14,331 bases of DNA. Source: GCA-2686265 sp036010965 (lineage in GTDB: Bacteria > Planctomycetota > UBA1135 > GCA-002686595). A program made the translations under genes and the position numbers. The DNA lies in contig DASCMO010000183.1 in NCBI GenBank assembly GCA_036010965.1, positions 1 through 14,331 of the forward strand, given 5' to 3'. Position 1 is the first letter of the stretch. Every line of letters begins with the position of its first letter. Under the pieces are notes generated by a model that saw nothing but the letters and a program-made list of their open reading frames with translations, did no database searches and had not been told where the DNA came from. Shown in pieces: positions 7,307-14,331 of this stretch.

Positions 7307-8083
7307 ATGAACAAGCTCCTCGACACACTCCGGAACAGCCAGGTCTGGAAGTCCATCTTCCGCCACGGCTACCCGGATACACCGCGGAACCGGACCCTCG
7401 CGGTCCTCTCCAACGTGTTTCTGCACCTGCACCCCGTCAAGGTGCGCAGGAGCGGGATCCAGCTCTCCTACACCTGGTGCATGGGCGGGCTGACCTTCTT
7501 CTTGTTCCTGGTGGAGACCATCACCGGCCTGCTGCTGATGTTCTATTACCGGCCGACGGCCGAGCTGGCCTATCAGGACATCTTCGCCTTGAGAGAACAC
7601 GTCCCGATCGGCGTGATGCGGGAGGTCCACCGCTGGGCGGCGCACCTGATGGTGATCACGGTCTGGCTGCACATGTACCGGGTCTTCCTGACGGGTTCGT
7701 ACAAACCGCCGCGCGAGTTCAACTGGAACATCGGAGTGATCCTGCTGGTGCTCACGCTCCTGCTCTCGTTCACGGGCTACCTCCTGCCCTGGGACCAGTT
7801 GGCGGTGTGGGCCATCACGGTCGGTACCAACATGGCTCGTGCGACGCCGTTCCTCGGCCACGAGGGCCCCGGTGCGGCGCTGATCAGCTTCGGAGGCCTG
7901 GACTTCGTCCATGCCGGTGACGACGTTCGCTTCGGATTGCTCGGCGGCCGCTTCGTGGGCGACGCAGCCTTGCTGCGTTTCTACGTCCTGCACTGCGTCG
8001 GCTTCCCACTCGTGGCGGCCACGCTGATGGCCGTCCACTTCTGGCGCGTCCGCAAGGACGGCGGCATTTCGGGCCCACTCTAG
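7307..8083 (+). CDS. qcrB: Cytochrome b, b6-like N-terminal half with a putative heme ci cysteine
   Basis: This 258-residue, four-helix membrane protein is the heme-bearing half of a split cytochrome b. It follows chloroplast cytochrome b6 closely: FYYRPT (79-84), VHRWAAHLMV (107-116), FTGYLLPWDQ (155-164) and the terminal GGISGPL. Heme ligands should be His108 and His122 in helix B and His229 and His244 in helix D; the 14/15 spacing matches b6. Cys58, in the WCMGG stretch at the start of helix A, aligns with b6 Cys35 (IFYCLGG), which holds the extra heme ci (cn) at the Qi site. Between the PWDQ helix and helix D the protein is about 20 residues longer than plant b6. No clear Shine-Dalgarno sequence precedes the ATG. 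Subunit IV follows after 25 nt. Confidence 0.95.
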   Translation: MNKLLDTLRNSQVWKSIFRHGYPDTPRNRTLAVLSNVFLHLHPVKVRRSGIQLSYTWCMGGLTFFLFLVETITGLLLMFYYRPTAELAYQDIFALREHVPIGVMREVHRWAAHLMVITVWLHMYRVFLTGSYKPPREFNWNIGVILLVLTLLLSFTGYLLPWDQLAVWAITVGTNMARATPFLGHEGPGAALISFGGLDFVHAGDDVRFGLLGGRFVGDAALLRFYVLHCVGFPLVAATLMAVHFWRVRKDGGISGPL

Positions 8084-8108
8084 GAACTCGCGAGGACATC
8101 GGATCTCC

Positions 8109-9197
8109 ATGGGCCAGTTGATCAAGGACCTTATCGACGCGATCACCAAGCCGGTGCCGTACTTCCTGGGAAGTGCCGTGCTCCTGGCGCTGGTGCTGAA
8201 GTTCAGGAAGATCAGTACGAAGCCGCTGTTGATCGTGGCCTTCTTCCTGGTCGGGACCGGGTTCCTCGTCTGGGCCTGGGATGATCCCAACTTCAACCGG
8301 ATCATCACCAAGCCCGACAACGTCCCGATCATCATGCTGATCTTCGGGGTGGTGTTCTTCAGCTGGCTGTCGCTCCGGCGCGCCTACCTGAACGACGAGC
8401 GCATCAAGGCCGGGCAGCCGTCCCTCGAGGGCGAGCTCTCGAAGCAGAGAGTGTTCACCTGGCCTGATCTGGTCTACGCCGAGCTGATCTGCATGGTGCT
8501 GTTCACGGCGGGGCTGATCGCCTGGTCCGTGGGCATCGAGGCCCCGATCGAGGAGTACGCCGCCACCGCGCGCACGCCCAACCCTTCGAAGGCTCCCTGG
8601 TACTTCCTGGGCCTGCAGGAGCTGCTGGTCTACTTCGACCCGTGGATCGCGGGGGTGCTGCTGCCCAGCTTCATCGTCGTCGGTCTGATGGCGATCCCCT
8701 ACCTGGACGTGAACCCCAAGGGCAATGGCTACTACACCTTCGAGGAGCGACCCTTTGCCGTGTCGTTCTTCTGGGCCGGGTTCCTGCTCTTCTGGGTCTC
8801 TTTCGTGATCCTTGGCACCTTCCTGCGCGGACCCAACTGGTCATTCTTCGGCCCGTTCGAGTACTGGGATCTTCACAAGCTGGAGCCGATGGTGAACGTC
8901 GACCTGTCGACGTACTTCTGGGTTGAACTGCTCGGTCAACCCCGCCCGTCGGCGCCGCTGTTGCGCGAGGCGCCGGGGATCGCCTTGATCCTCGGGTACT
9001 TCATGATCCTGCCCAAGCTCCTCGAGCGCCCGCTCCTCAAGGCCTTCTACGATGGCCAGCGCGAACACCTCATTCGCTACCACGTGTTCATGCAGCTGCT
9101 GCTCTGGTTCGGCCTCGTGCCGCTCAAGATGCTCCTGCGCTGGACCGTGAGCCTGAAGTACTTCGTGGGGATCCCCGAGTGGTTCTTCAACATCTAG
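8109..9197 (+). CDS. Enlarged subunit IV-like protein (cytochrome b C-terminal half)
   Basis: Residues about 117-245 match b6f subunit IV: TWPDLVY, a membrane helix (about 122-142), the Qo loop KAPWYFLGLQELL (161-173) and two further helices (about 182-198 and 217-238). The usual PEWY motif reads APWY (162-165), so the Qo-site glutamate is replaced by proline. Subunit IV is normally about 160 residues with three helices; this protein has 362. It carries an N-terminal block with about three hydrophobic segments (roughly 18-30, 40-57 and 72-88) and a C-terminal block with about two more (288-304 and 325-345). No heme motif is present in these additions. A weak GAGGA lies 12 nt before the ATG. 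It forms the second half of the quinol-oxidising membrane core with the gene before it. Confidence 0.9.
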   Translation: MGQLIKDLIDAITKPVPYFLGSAVLLALVLKFRKISTKPLLIVAFFLVGTGFLVWAWDDPNFNRIITKPDNVPIIMLIFGVVFFSWLSLRRAYLNDERIKAGQPSLEGELSKQRVFTWPDLVYAELICMVLFTAGLIAWSVGIEAPIEEYAATARTPNPSKAPWYFLGLQELLVYFDPWIAGVLLPSFIVVGLMAIPYLDVNPKGNGYYTFEERPFAVSFFWAGFLLFWVSFVILGTFLRGPNWSFFGPFEYWDLHKLEPMVNVDLSTYFWVELLGQPRPSAPLLREAPGIALILGYFMILPKLLERPLLKAFYDGQREHLIRYHVFMQLLLWFGLVPLKMLLRWTVSLKYFVGIPEWFFNI

Positions 9198-9231
9198 TTG
9201 CCCCGTACCGTCCTCCTTTCATCGAACCGGC

Positions 9232-12200
9232 ATGGCTGATCGCGGCGATACCCACTATCACACGCCGACCCTGAACCTCTGGTTTCTGGTGTCGAGCATC
9301 GCGCTCCTGGGAGCGTCGGTCTGGATGGTGCTGGATGACTTCAACGCCCCGTGGAAGGCCTATCAGCGCGACTTCCGGGTCCTGGAAGTCGAGCGCGCCC
9401 AGGCGGAGTTGCTCACACCCGAGCTGCAGGCCGCGGCCGCGGCCGAGCGCGTGGCCCTCGAGGGCCTGGCGGTCGCGGAGCGCGAGCTCGCGGCGAGCGG
9501 TGAGGAGATCGCGGCTCTCGAGGAGGAGTTGACCCAGGCCAAGGCCGAGAAGTTTCGCGCCACCGAGACGGCCAAGAAGGCCAAGCAGGACCACAGCTTC
9601 CTGCTGTTCGAAGTGCAGGAACATCGCGTTCACGAGGGCGACGATGCCTTCGAAGCGGAGAAGGTCGAGGCCTCTGCCGCGCGCCTCTCCGCAGAGGAGG
9701 GCAGGAAGGAGCTCGCGGACTTCGCGGTTGCGGACTGCGAGGCGCGGCTGGCTGCCCTGCGTGCGGGCGTGAAGGAGGCCGGCGCGGGGGTCAAGACCGC
9801 CGCCAAGGACCTGGAGCTCCTGCGCAAGCGCATCGAGGCCATCACCCCCGCGTCCATGGTGAACCGTGCGGCCAACGTCGTGCGCGACCAGATCCCCGGC
9901 CTGGACTTCATCGGACCCAACCTCAAGGTCCAGAAGGTCGTTCTGGATGATTTGACCAACAACCTGAACTTCACCCTCAAGACCCGCATCGACATGTGTC
10001 ACACGTGTCACATCGCGGTCGATCGCGAGGGTTATGACGAGGGTGTCGAGGAGCCCTTCCGCTCACATCCGAACCTCGACCTGTATCTCTCCGCCAAGTC
10101 GCCGCATCCCCTGAGCGATGTCGGCTGCACGATCTGCCACCGCGGCGCCGGGGAAGCCCTGGACTTCATCCGCGTCGATCACAGGCCCGTGGAGGACGAG
10201 CTCGAGGAGTGGCGTGAAGAGCATCATTGGCACAAGCAGCACCACTGGGACTGGCCGATGCTCACGAAGGAGTACACCGAGGCGGGCTGCGTACAGTGCC
10301 ACCAGACTTCCATGGAACTCATCGCGGAGGACGCGCCGCACGTGAGCGAGGGTTACCGCCTGTTCGAGCGCTACGGCTGCTACGCCTGCCACAAGGTCGA
10401 GTGGTTCCCGACCAAGCGTCGACCCGGCCCGAGCCTGGTGAACATGCAGGCCAAGTTGAAGCCGGACTTCATCGCGTCGTGGGTGGCCGCTCCCCGATCC
10501 TTCCGGCCGATGACCTGGATGCCGCAGATCTTCCACCTGGAGAACTTCGCGGCCGAGGAGGTCGTCGTCACCTCCGAGTGGGGCGCAGGCCGAGACATCC
10601 TCGGTGCGGAGTGGAGCGACACGGCCGTTGCGTCGATCGTGGCATTCCTGACGGACCGCACGGAGCTACGGGAGCAGGCCCCAATCCCGGTCGCGGGTGA
10701 CGCGGAGCGCGGGCGCGAGGTGTTCCGCATCTCTGGCTGCCTGGGCTGCCACAACCTGGCGCCGTACGAGGGCGATGAGCCCCAGACGAACGACCCGGCC
10801 TTCGATCCCAAGGGGGGGAACGAGCACGGTCCGAACCTGCGCGGTGTCGCGACCAAGATCAACGCGCCCTGGCTGTACAACTGGGTCAAGGATCCCCACG
10901 CCTACTGGGATCAGACGCGCATGCCCGACCTGCGCCTGTCCGATCAGGACGCGGCCGACGTCACCGCTTACGTGATGGATGATCCCGAAGGCGTCTTTCA
11001 CGATGTGCCTGCTGGCTGGGCGCCTGCCGAGGCGACCTTCGAGCCTGAAGTGCTGCGCGAGCAGGCGCGTCGGTTCTTCGGCCGCGAGGGGCGGCGGGAG
11101 CTGGCGCGGCGTTTCGCCGGCGAGAATCCGGAGTTCTCCTGGGATGATCCGGATCAGCTCCTGATTGCGGTGGGGGAGAAGTTCGTCCTCAGCCAGGGCT
11201 GCTACTCCTGCCACGAGATTCCCGGCCTGGAGGACACCATGCCGATCGGCACCGAGTTGACGGCCTGGGGCTCGAAGACCGTGGACAAGCTCGACTGGGG
11301 ATTCATCCCTGACGAGATGGCGGCCAGTCACGGCTGGATCCACGAGGAGCGGGAGGAGTACAAGCACTTCCGCGAGAACTGGATCGAGCTCAAGCTGGAT
11401 GAGCCGCGTTCGTTCGACCGCCACAAGGTGATCAGCAACCCCCTCGATCGCCTACGCATGCCCTCGTTCGACCTCAACCCCGGGGAGATCAAGGCCATCG
11501 CCTCCTTCGTGGTCGGCCTGGTGGATGATGAGGTCCAGCGGGCGAAGATGGTGCCCACGGCCGCACAGGTCGCGATGGACCACGGACTGCGGGTCATCAG
11601 GCAGAAGAACTGCGCCGCCTGCCATGTCCTGGAGCCGGGCACGGTGACCTTCCGGGACGAGGCGGGGCGCGAGTTCACGGTGCAGGCTGAGCTGGCACCG
11701 ATCGGGGAGGAAATCGCCCCCCCCGAACAGTCGGACCTGGAGTCCCTCCTGGCGGAGATCGCCGCCTATGAGGAGGAGATGGACGAGGAAGTGGAGGACG
11801 TCGGCTTTCGCTTGCTGGAGGTCGTGCCCGAGGTCGGCCTGTCCCAGGAAAACGTCTTCGTCCCCATCGACGATCTGATCGCCATCACGCCGCCCCGAGG
11901 CGGTGATCTCGTGGCGACCATCGTCGAGTACTACATGGGCGGCATCGAGATGTTCGATGAGGAGACGCCCGACGATCCGTACTTCTACTGGAACCTGGGT
12001 GAAGACGGCGAGGTTGAGGATGTGGATGGCGAGCTGCGGGCTTACCTCGACGAGCCCTACGACAAGGTGCGTTCGACCTTCGCTCCGCCGGTCCTGATCG
12101 ACGAGGGCTACAAGCTGCAGCGCGACTGGTTCTACGCCTTCCTGATTGACCCGGTCTCGATCCGGCGGCAGATGCGCGTGCGGATGCCCTCGTTCCACTT

Positions 12201-12927
12201 CGAGCAGGGCGAGGCCGAGGCCGTGGCCGACTACTTTGCTCACGATTCAGCCCTGAACTGGCCGGCTCGCTATACACGAACGCTGCGTTTTTCCTTGGGG
12301 GTTGACGCCAAGCCGACCTTCCATGCTGAGGGCAAGCCGTGGCCGGAGCTCGCGACCCAGCGTGCGGGCGGGCTGGGCGTCAGCGTCGAGGACCTGGCGA
12401 GGCGCGCATCCATCAAGCCCGAGGATGTGCGCGCGATCGAGGCTGGCGCGGCGCCCGAGACGGCGGCGAAGTTCGCCGACATTCTGGCGCTGGGCGCGAG
12501 TGCCGGCTTCCATCTCAACGGGCCGGTCGTACCGGGCTCGGGTCTCGTCTCCCGCCGTGCCCCTAGCCATGTGGCCGGGCGCCGGAACGAGGTCCAGCTG
12601 GGCGCTCTGCTGGCGACCGACAGTCAGGCGGTCAACTGCTACAACTGCCACTGGCACGCGGACCAGCCGCCCGGCCAGGAGGGCACGCCTCTGGCCTGGG
12701 GTCCGGACCTCGCCCTCACGCGTGAGCGCCTGCGGGAGCAATGGACAGAGGATTGGCTGTGGAGCCCGGGCATGATCTATCCGTTCACGGCCATGCCGGG
12801 TAACTTCACGGGCGACCCTCCTCAGTACCAGACGGTCTACCCCGATTCGACCAACCTCGAGCAGGTCCAGGCCGTACTGGACTGGCTGTACAACTTCGAC
12901 CGGATTTCCGAGCCGGCGCCCAACTAG
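9232..12927 (+). CDS. Octaheme c-type cytochrome with membrane anchor and coiled coil, 1231 aa
   Basis: This is the presumed electron acceptor of the Rieske protein, in the position of cytochrome c1. Residues 14-36 form one membrane helix, followed by an Ala/Glu/Lys-rich coiled coil (about 40-215). Eight CxxCH heme sites begin at Cys256, 299, 353, 383, 503, 657, 794 and 1136. The last five are each followed by a class I Met-ligand motif: WMPQ (Met430), RMPDL (Met564), RMPSFDL (Met743), RMPSFHF (Met985) and AMPGN (Met1188). The first three lack this; a His cluster (HHWHKQHH, 331-338) could supply their second axial ligands. The fourth class I module has a long acidic insertion (about 800-980). 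Residues 1047-1090, between hemes seven and eight, resemble an Xre-type helix-turn-helix. The gene lies 34 nt after subunit IV with no clear Shine-Dalgarno sequence. Its fold and partners are inferred. Confidence 0.93.
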   Translation: MADRGDTHYHTPTLNLWFLVSSIALLGASVWMVLDDFNAPWKAYQRDFRVLEVERAQAELLTPELQAAAAAERVALEGLAVAERELAASGEEIAALEEELTQAKAEKFRATETAKKAKQDHSFLLFEVQEHRVHEGDDAFEAEKVEASAARLSAEEGRKELADFAVADCEARLAALRAGVKEAGAGVKTAAKDLELLRKRIEAITPASMVNRAANVVRDQIPGLDFIGPNLKVQKVVLDDLTNNLNFTLKTRIDMCHTCHIAVDREGYDEGVEEPFRSHPNLDLYLSAKSPHPLSDVGCTICHRGAGEALDFIRVDHRPVEDELEEWREEHHWHKQHHWDWPMLTKEYTEAGCVQCHQTSMELIAEDAPHVSEGYRLFERYGCYACHKVEWFPTKRRPGPSLVNMQAKLKPDFIASWVAAPRSFRPMTWMPQIFHLENFAAEEVVVTSEWGAGRDILGAEWSDTAVASIVAFLTDRTELREQAPIPVAGDAERGREVFRISGCLGCHNLAPYEGDEPQTNDPAFDPKGGNEHGPNLRGVATKINAPWLYNWVKDPHAYWDQTRMPDLRLSDQDAADVTAYVMDDPEGVFHDVPAGWAPAEATFEPEVLREQARRFFGREGRRELARRFAGENPEFSWDDPDQLLIAVGEKFVLSQGCYSCHEIPGLEDTMPIGTELTAWGSKTVDKLDWGFIPDEMAASHGWIHEEREEYKHFRENWIELKLDEPRSFDRHKVISNPLDRLRMPSFDLNPGEIKAIASFVVGLVDDEVQRAKMVPTAAQVAMDHGLRVIRQKNCAACHVLEPGTVTFRDEAGREFTVQAELAPIGEEIAPPEQSDLESLLAEIAAYEEEMDEEVEDVGFRLLEVVPEVGLSQENVFVPIDDLIAITPPRGGDLVATIVEYYMGGIEMFDEETPDDPYFYWNLGEDGEVEDVDGELRAYLDEPYDKVRSTFAPPVLIDEGYKLQRDWFYAFLIDPVSIRRQMRVRMPSFHFEQGEAEAVADYFAHDSALNWPARYTRTLRFSLGVDAKPTFHAEGKPWPELATQRAGGLGVSVEDLARRASIKPEDVRAIEAGAAPETAAKFADILALGASAGFHLNGPVVPGSGLVSRRAPSHVAGRRNEVQLGALLATDSQAVNCYNCHWHADQPPGQEGTPLAWGPDLALTRERLREQWTEDWLWSPGMIYPFTAMPGNFTGDPPQYQTVYPDSTNLEQVQAVLDWLYNFDRISEPAPN

Positions 12928-12998
12928 ATAGTCCAGCGCGCGGCGCCTCCGGGACCCATTACCCACTACAGGACCCTCACTACCACGGGGGCCACGAA

Positions 12999-13844
12999 AT
13001 GAAACTCCTCCCCGTTCTGTTGCTCATGACCACCGCTGGCATCGCGGTGGCTCTCAGCGAAACGCCCGACACTCAACACGCACACTCCACTGAAGCGGCG
13101 AGTTGCTGCGCCACTGGTGATGTCGAGATCCGCTCTTCCTACCTCGTTCCCGCAGGCCCGCGCGCCGCGGACGACGTGACGGGCACGGTAAAGGGCACGG
13201 TGCTCTTCGGTGGCAAGGACCGCCCGAAGATCGAGCCGCTCGAAATCGCGGCCAAGGCTGCGGCGGGTTGCACGCCCGAGGGCCAGGCCGTTGTCGATAC
13301 CAACTGGAGCGTCATCATCGCGAAGGGTGGCGGAATCAAGAACGCCGTGATCGAGTTGGATGTGAAGGGTGCTGAGAACAAGAAGCTCGACGCACCGATC
13401 ATCCTGGACCAGGTCCAGTGTAGGTACGACCCACACGTGATTCTGATTCCCGCTGGTGCGACGGTGGAGTACCGCAACTCCGACCGGGTCTCGCACAACG
13501 TCCACACCTACGCGATCAAGAACACGCCTTTCAACCGGACCATCGGTGCGGGAAGCTCGGACAGGCAGAAGCTGGACAAGCCCGAGGCGATCGAGGCCAA
13601 GTGCGACATCCACCCCTGGATGAACTGCTGGCTGTATGTGACCGACAACCCCTTCACCACCACGAGCGGGGCGGACGGCACCTTCACGATCGAGGGCGTG
13701 CCCGCGGGCACCCACAAGGCCACTATCTGGCACGAGCGGCTGGGCAAGGTCCGGGCCGAGGTGACCGTGGCGGCTGACGGCTCCTGCGCGGCGATGGAGA
13801 TCAAGCTCGCGGAAAAGAAGAAGGGTGGCCGCCGGCGTCGTTGA
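12999..13844 (+). CDS. Exported cupredoxin-like protein with a carboxypeptidase regulatory-like domain
   Basis: The 281-residue protein opens with a signal peptide (about 1-19, ending GIAVALS). A plastocyanin-like region (about 140-212) has a type 1 copper set: His166 in VSHNVH, then Cys202, His205 and Met208 in KCDIHPWM. The Cys-x2-His-x2-Met spacing is shorter than in plastocyanin (x2, x4) but suits the CxxHPWM group of plastocyanin-like proteins. Residues about 215-268 (TTTSGADGTFTIEGVPAG) form a carboxypeptidase regulatory-like beta domain. Extra cysteines include Cys36-Cys37, Cys91 and Cys141, and the protein ends in a basic tail (KKKGGRRRR). It begins 71 nt after the octaheme cytochrome in the same direction, so it may be a soluble electron acceptor of that complex; this is inferred from position. 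A structural or copper-handling role remains possible. Confidence 0.85.
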   Translation: MKLLPVLLLMTTAGIAVALSETPDTQHAHSTEAASCCATGDVEIRSSYLVPAGPRAADDVTGTVKGTVLFGGKDRPKIEPLEIAAKAAAGCTPEGQAVVDTNWSVIIAKGGGIKNAVIELDVKGAENKKLDAPIILDQVQCRYDPHVILIPAGATVEYRNSDRVSHNVHTYAIKNTPFNRTIGAGSSDRQKLDKPEAIEAKCDIHPWMNCWLYVTDNPFTTTSGADGTFTIEGVPAGTHKATIWHERLGKVRAEVTVAADGSCAAMEIKLAEKKKGGRRRR

Positions 13845-13909
13845 GTGCTGATGAGCGGGTCGACGGTTGCAGGCGCATCGGTCCGGGTCTTGGCGTTAGC
13901 CTGAGTGGG

Positions 13910-14331
13910 ATGAGCCCCCTGCGCGCCGCGCTCGTCCTCGTTCTCGCCTCCGCCTGCGGGGGTGACGAGGGCATGCCGACGGGACCGAACGTACTGCTCG
14001 TGACCTTGGACACGACGCGTGCGGATCGGCTCGGGTGCTACGGGTACGCGGCCGCGCGCACGCCGGCCATCGACGCGCTCGCGGAAGCTGGGGCACGTTT
14101 CGACGCGGCGCGCAGCCCGGTCCCGCTGACGCTTCCGTCGCACGCGTCGCTCCTGACGGGAGTTCACCCCGCTGCGCACGGTTTGCACGTCAACTTCCAG
14201 GGAGCGGTCAGCGACGAGGCCAGGACGCTGGCCGAGGCCTTGCGCGGGTGCGGGTACCGCACCGGGGCGTTCGTAGCGGCCTGGGTGCTGAATCGCGAAT
14301 TCGGTCTGGCGCGCGGATTCGACCGCTACGA
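13910..14331 (+). CDS. Sulfatase/alkaline-phosphatase-fold lipoprotein, 3' end cut by the window
   Basis: About 140 codons are present. The N-terminus is a lipoprotein signal, with Cys16 in LASACGG as the likely lipidated residue, so the protein should be anchored outside the cytoplasm. The sulfatase-family core follows: NVLLVTLDTTRADRLGCYGY (27-46), with Asp34 and Thr35 in the metal-binding position, and PLTLPSHASLLTG (72-84). Classical sulfatases have C/S-x-P-x-R at this second motif and convert the Cys or Ser to formylglycine; here it reads T-L-P-S-H, with Thr74 in that position and His78 for the Arg. That favours a threonine-nucleophile hydrolase or transferase over a formylglycine sulfatase, but the rest of the active site is outside the window. 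It lies 65 nt after the cupredoxin gene in the same direction. Confidence 0.9.
   Translation, partial: MSPLRAALVLVLASACGGDEGMPTGPNVLLVTLDTTRADRLGCYGYAAARTPAIDALAEAGARFDAARSPVPLTLPSHASLLTGVHPAAHGLHVNFQGAVSDEARTLAEALRGCGYRTGAFVAAWVLNREFGLARGFDRY

Noticed and set aside
7109..8335. Long minus-strand frame of 408 codons over the cytochrome b genes
   Set aside because: The plus strand encodes clear Rieske and cytochrome b motifs; this frame has none.
12928..12998. Possible terminator after the octaheme cytochrome (GTCC...GGAC with inner GCGC pairing)
   Set aside because: The two 4-bp stems are separated by an internal loop and no T-run follows; too weak to call.

Overview
The window is GC-rich, tightly packed bacterial DNA. 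Its most telling part is a respiratory quinol:acceptor operon with a split cytochrome b and a very large multiheme cytochrome c in place of cytochrome c1. Together with a PPi-type phosphofructokinase, a membrane-anchored HEAT-like protein, a cupredoxin/carboxypeptidase-regulatory protein, a sulfatase-fold lipoprotein and start codons that mostly lack a clear Shine-Dalgarno sequence, this suggests a member of the Planctomycetota. That placement is an inference from gene content; no rRNA or other marker is present.

Layout. At the left edge a minus-strand gene may begin and run out of the window (1-44). About 280 nt without a convincing gene follow. A fold-type I aminotransferase (327-1538, minus) stands back to back with a 676-residue membrane-anchored protein of unknown function (1689-3719, plus). 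The 3720-3918 interval holds two hairpins and a tRNA-Leu on the minus strand whose anticodon reads as AAG, unusual for bacteria; a plausible sigma70-type promoter lies upstream of it. Then come a PPi-type phosphofructokinase (4132-5358) and a membrane-anchored HEAT-like protein (5391-6368).

A 250-nt intergenic leader (6369-6618) carries a perfect tandem 23-bp repeat and a GC-rich hairpin. It precedes the respiratory operon: Rieske protein (6619-7257), b6-like cytochrome b (7307-8083), an enlarged subunit IV-like protein (8109-9197), a 1231-residue octaheme cytochrome c (9232-12927) and a cupredoxin protein (12999-13844). A sulfatase/phosphatase-fold lipoprotein (from 13910) is cut by the right edge.

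How the genes could work together. The Rieske, cytochrome b and subunit IV proteins form the quinol-oxidising core. The cytochrome b keeps four heme-b histidines with b6-type spacing and has a cysteine aligned with the one that binds the extra heme ci (cn) in cytochrome b6. The subunit IV-like protein has APWY where the Qo motif is usually PEWY, and extra membrane helices. No cytochrome c1 gene is seen. The octaheme cytochrome, with a membrane anchor, a long coiled coil, three N-terminal hemes and five class I heme modules, presumably takes electrons from the Rieske protein, and the cupredoxin is a candidate soluble acceptor. A stretch resembling an Xre-type helix-turn-helix inside the cytochrome is unexpected for an exported electron carrier.
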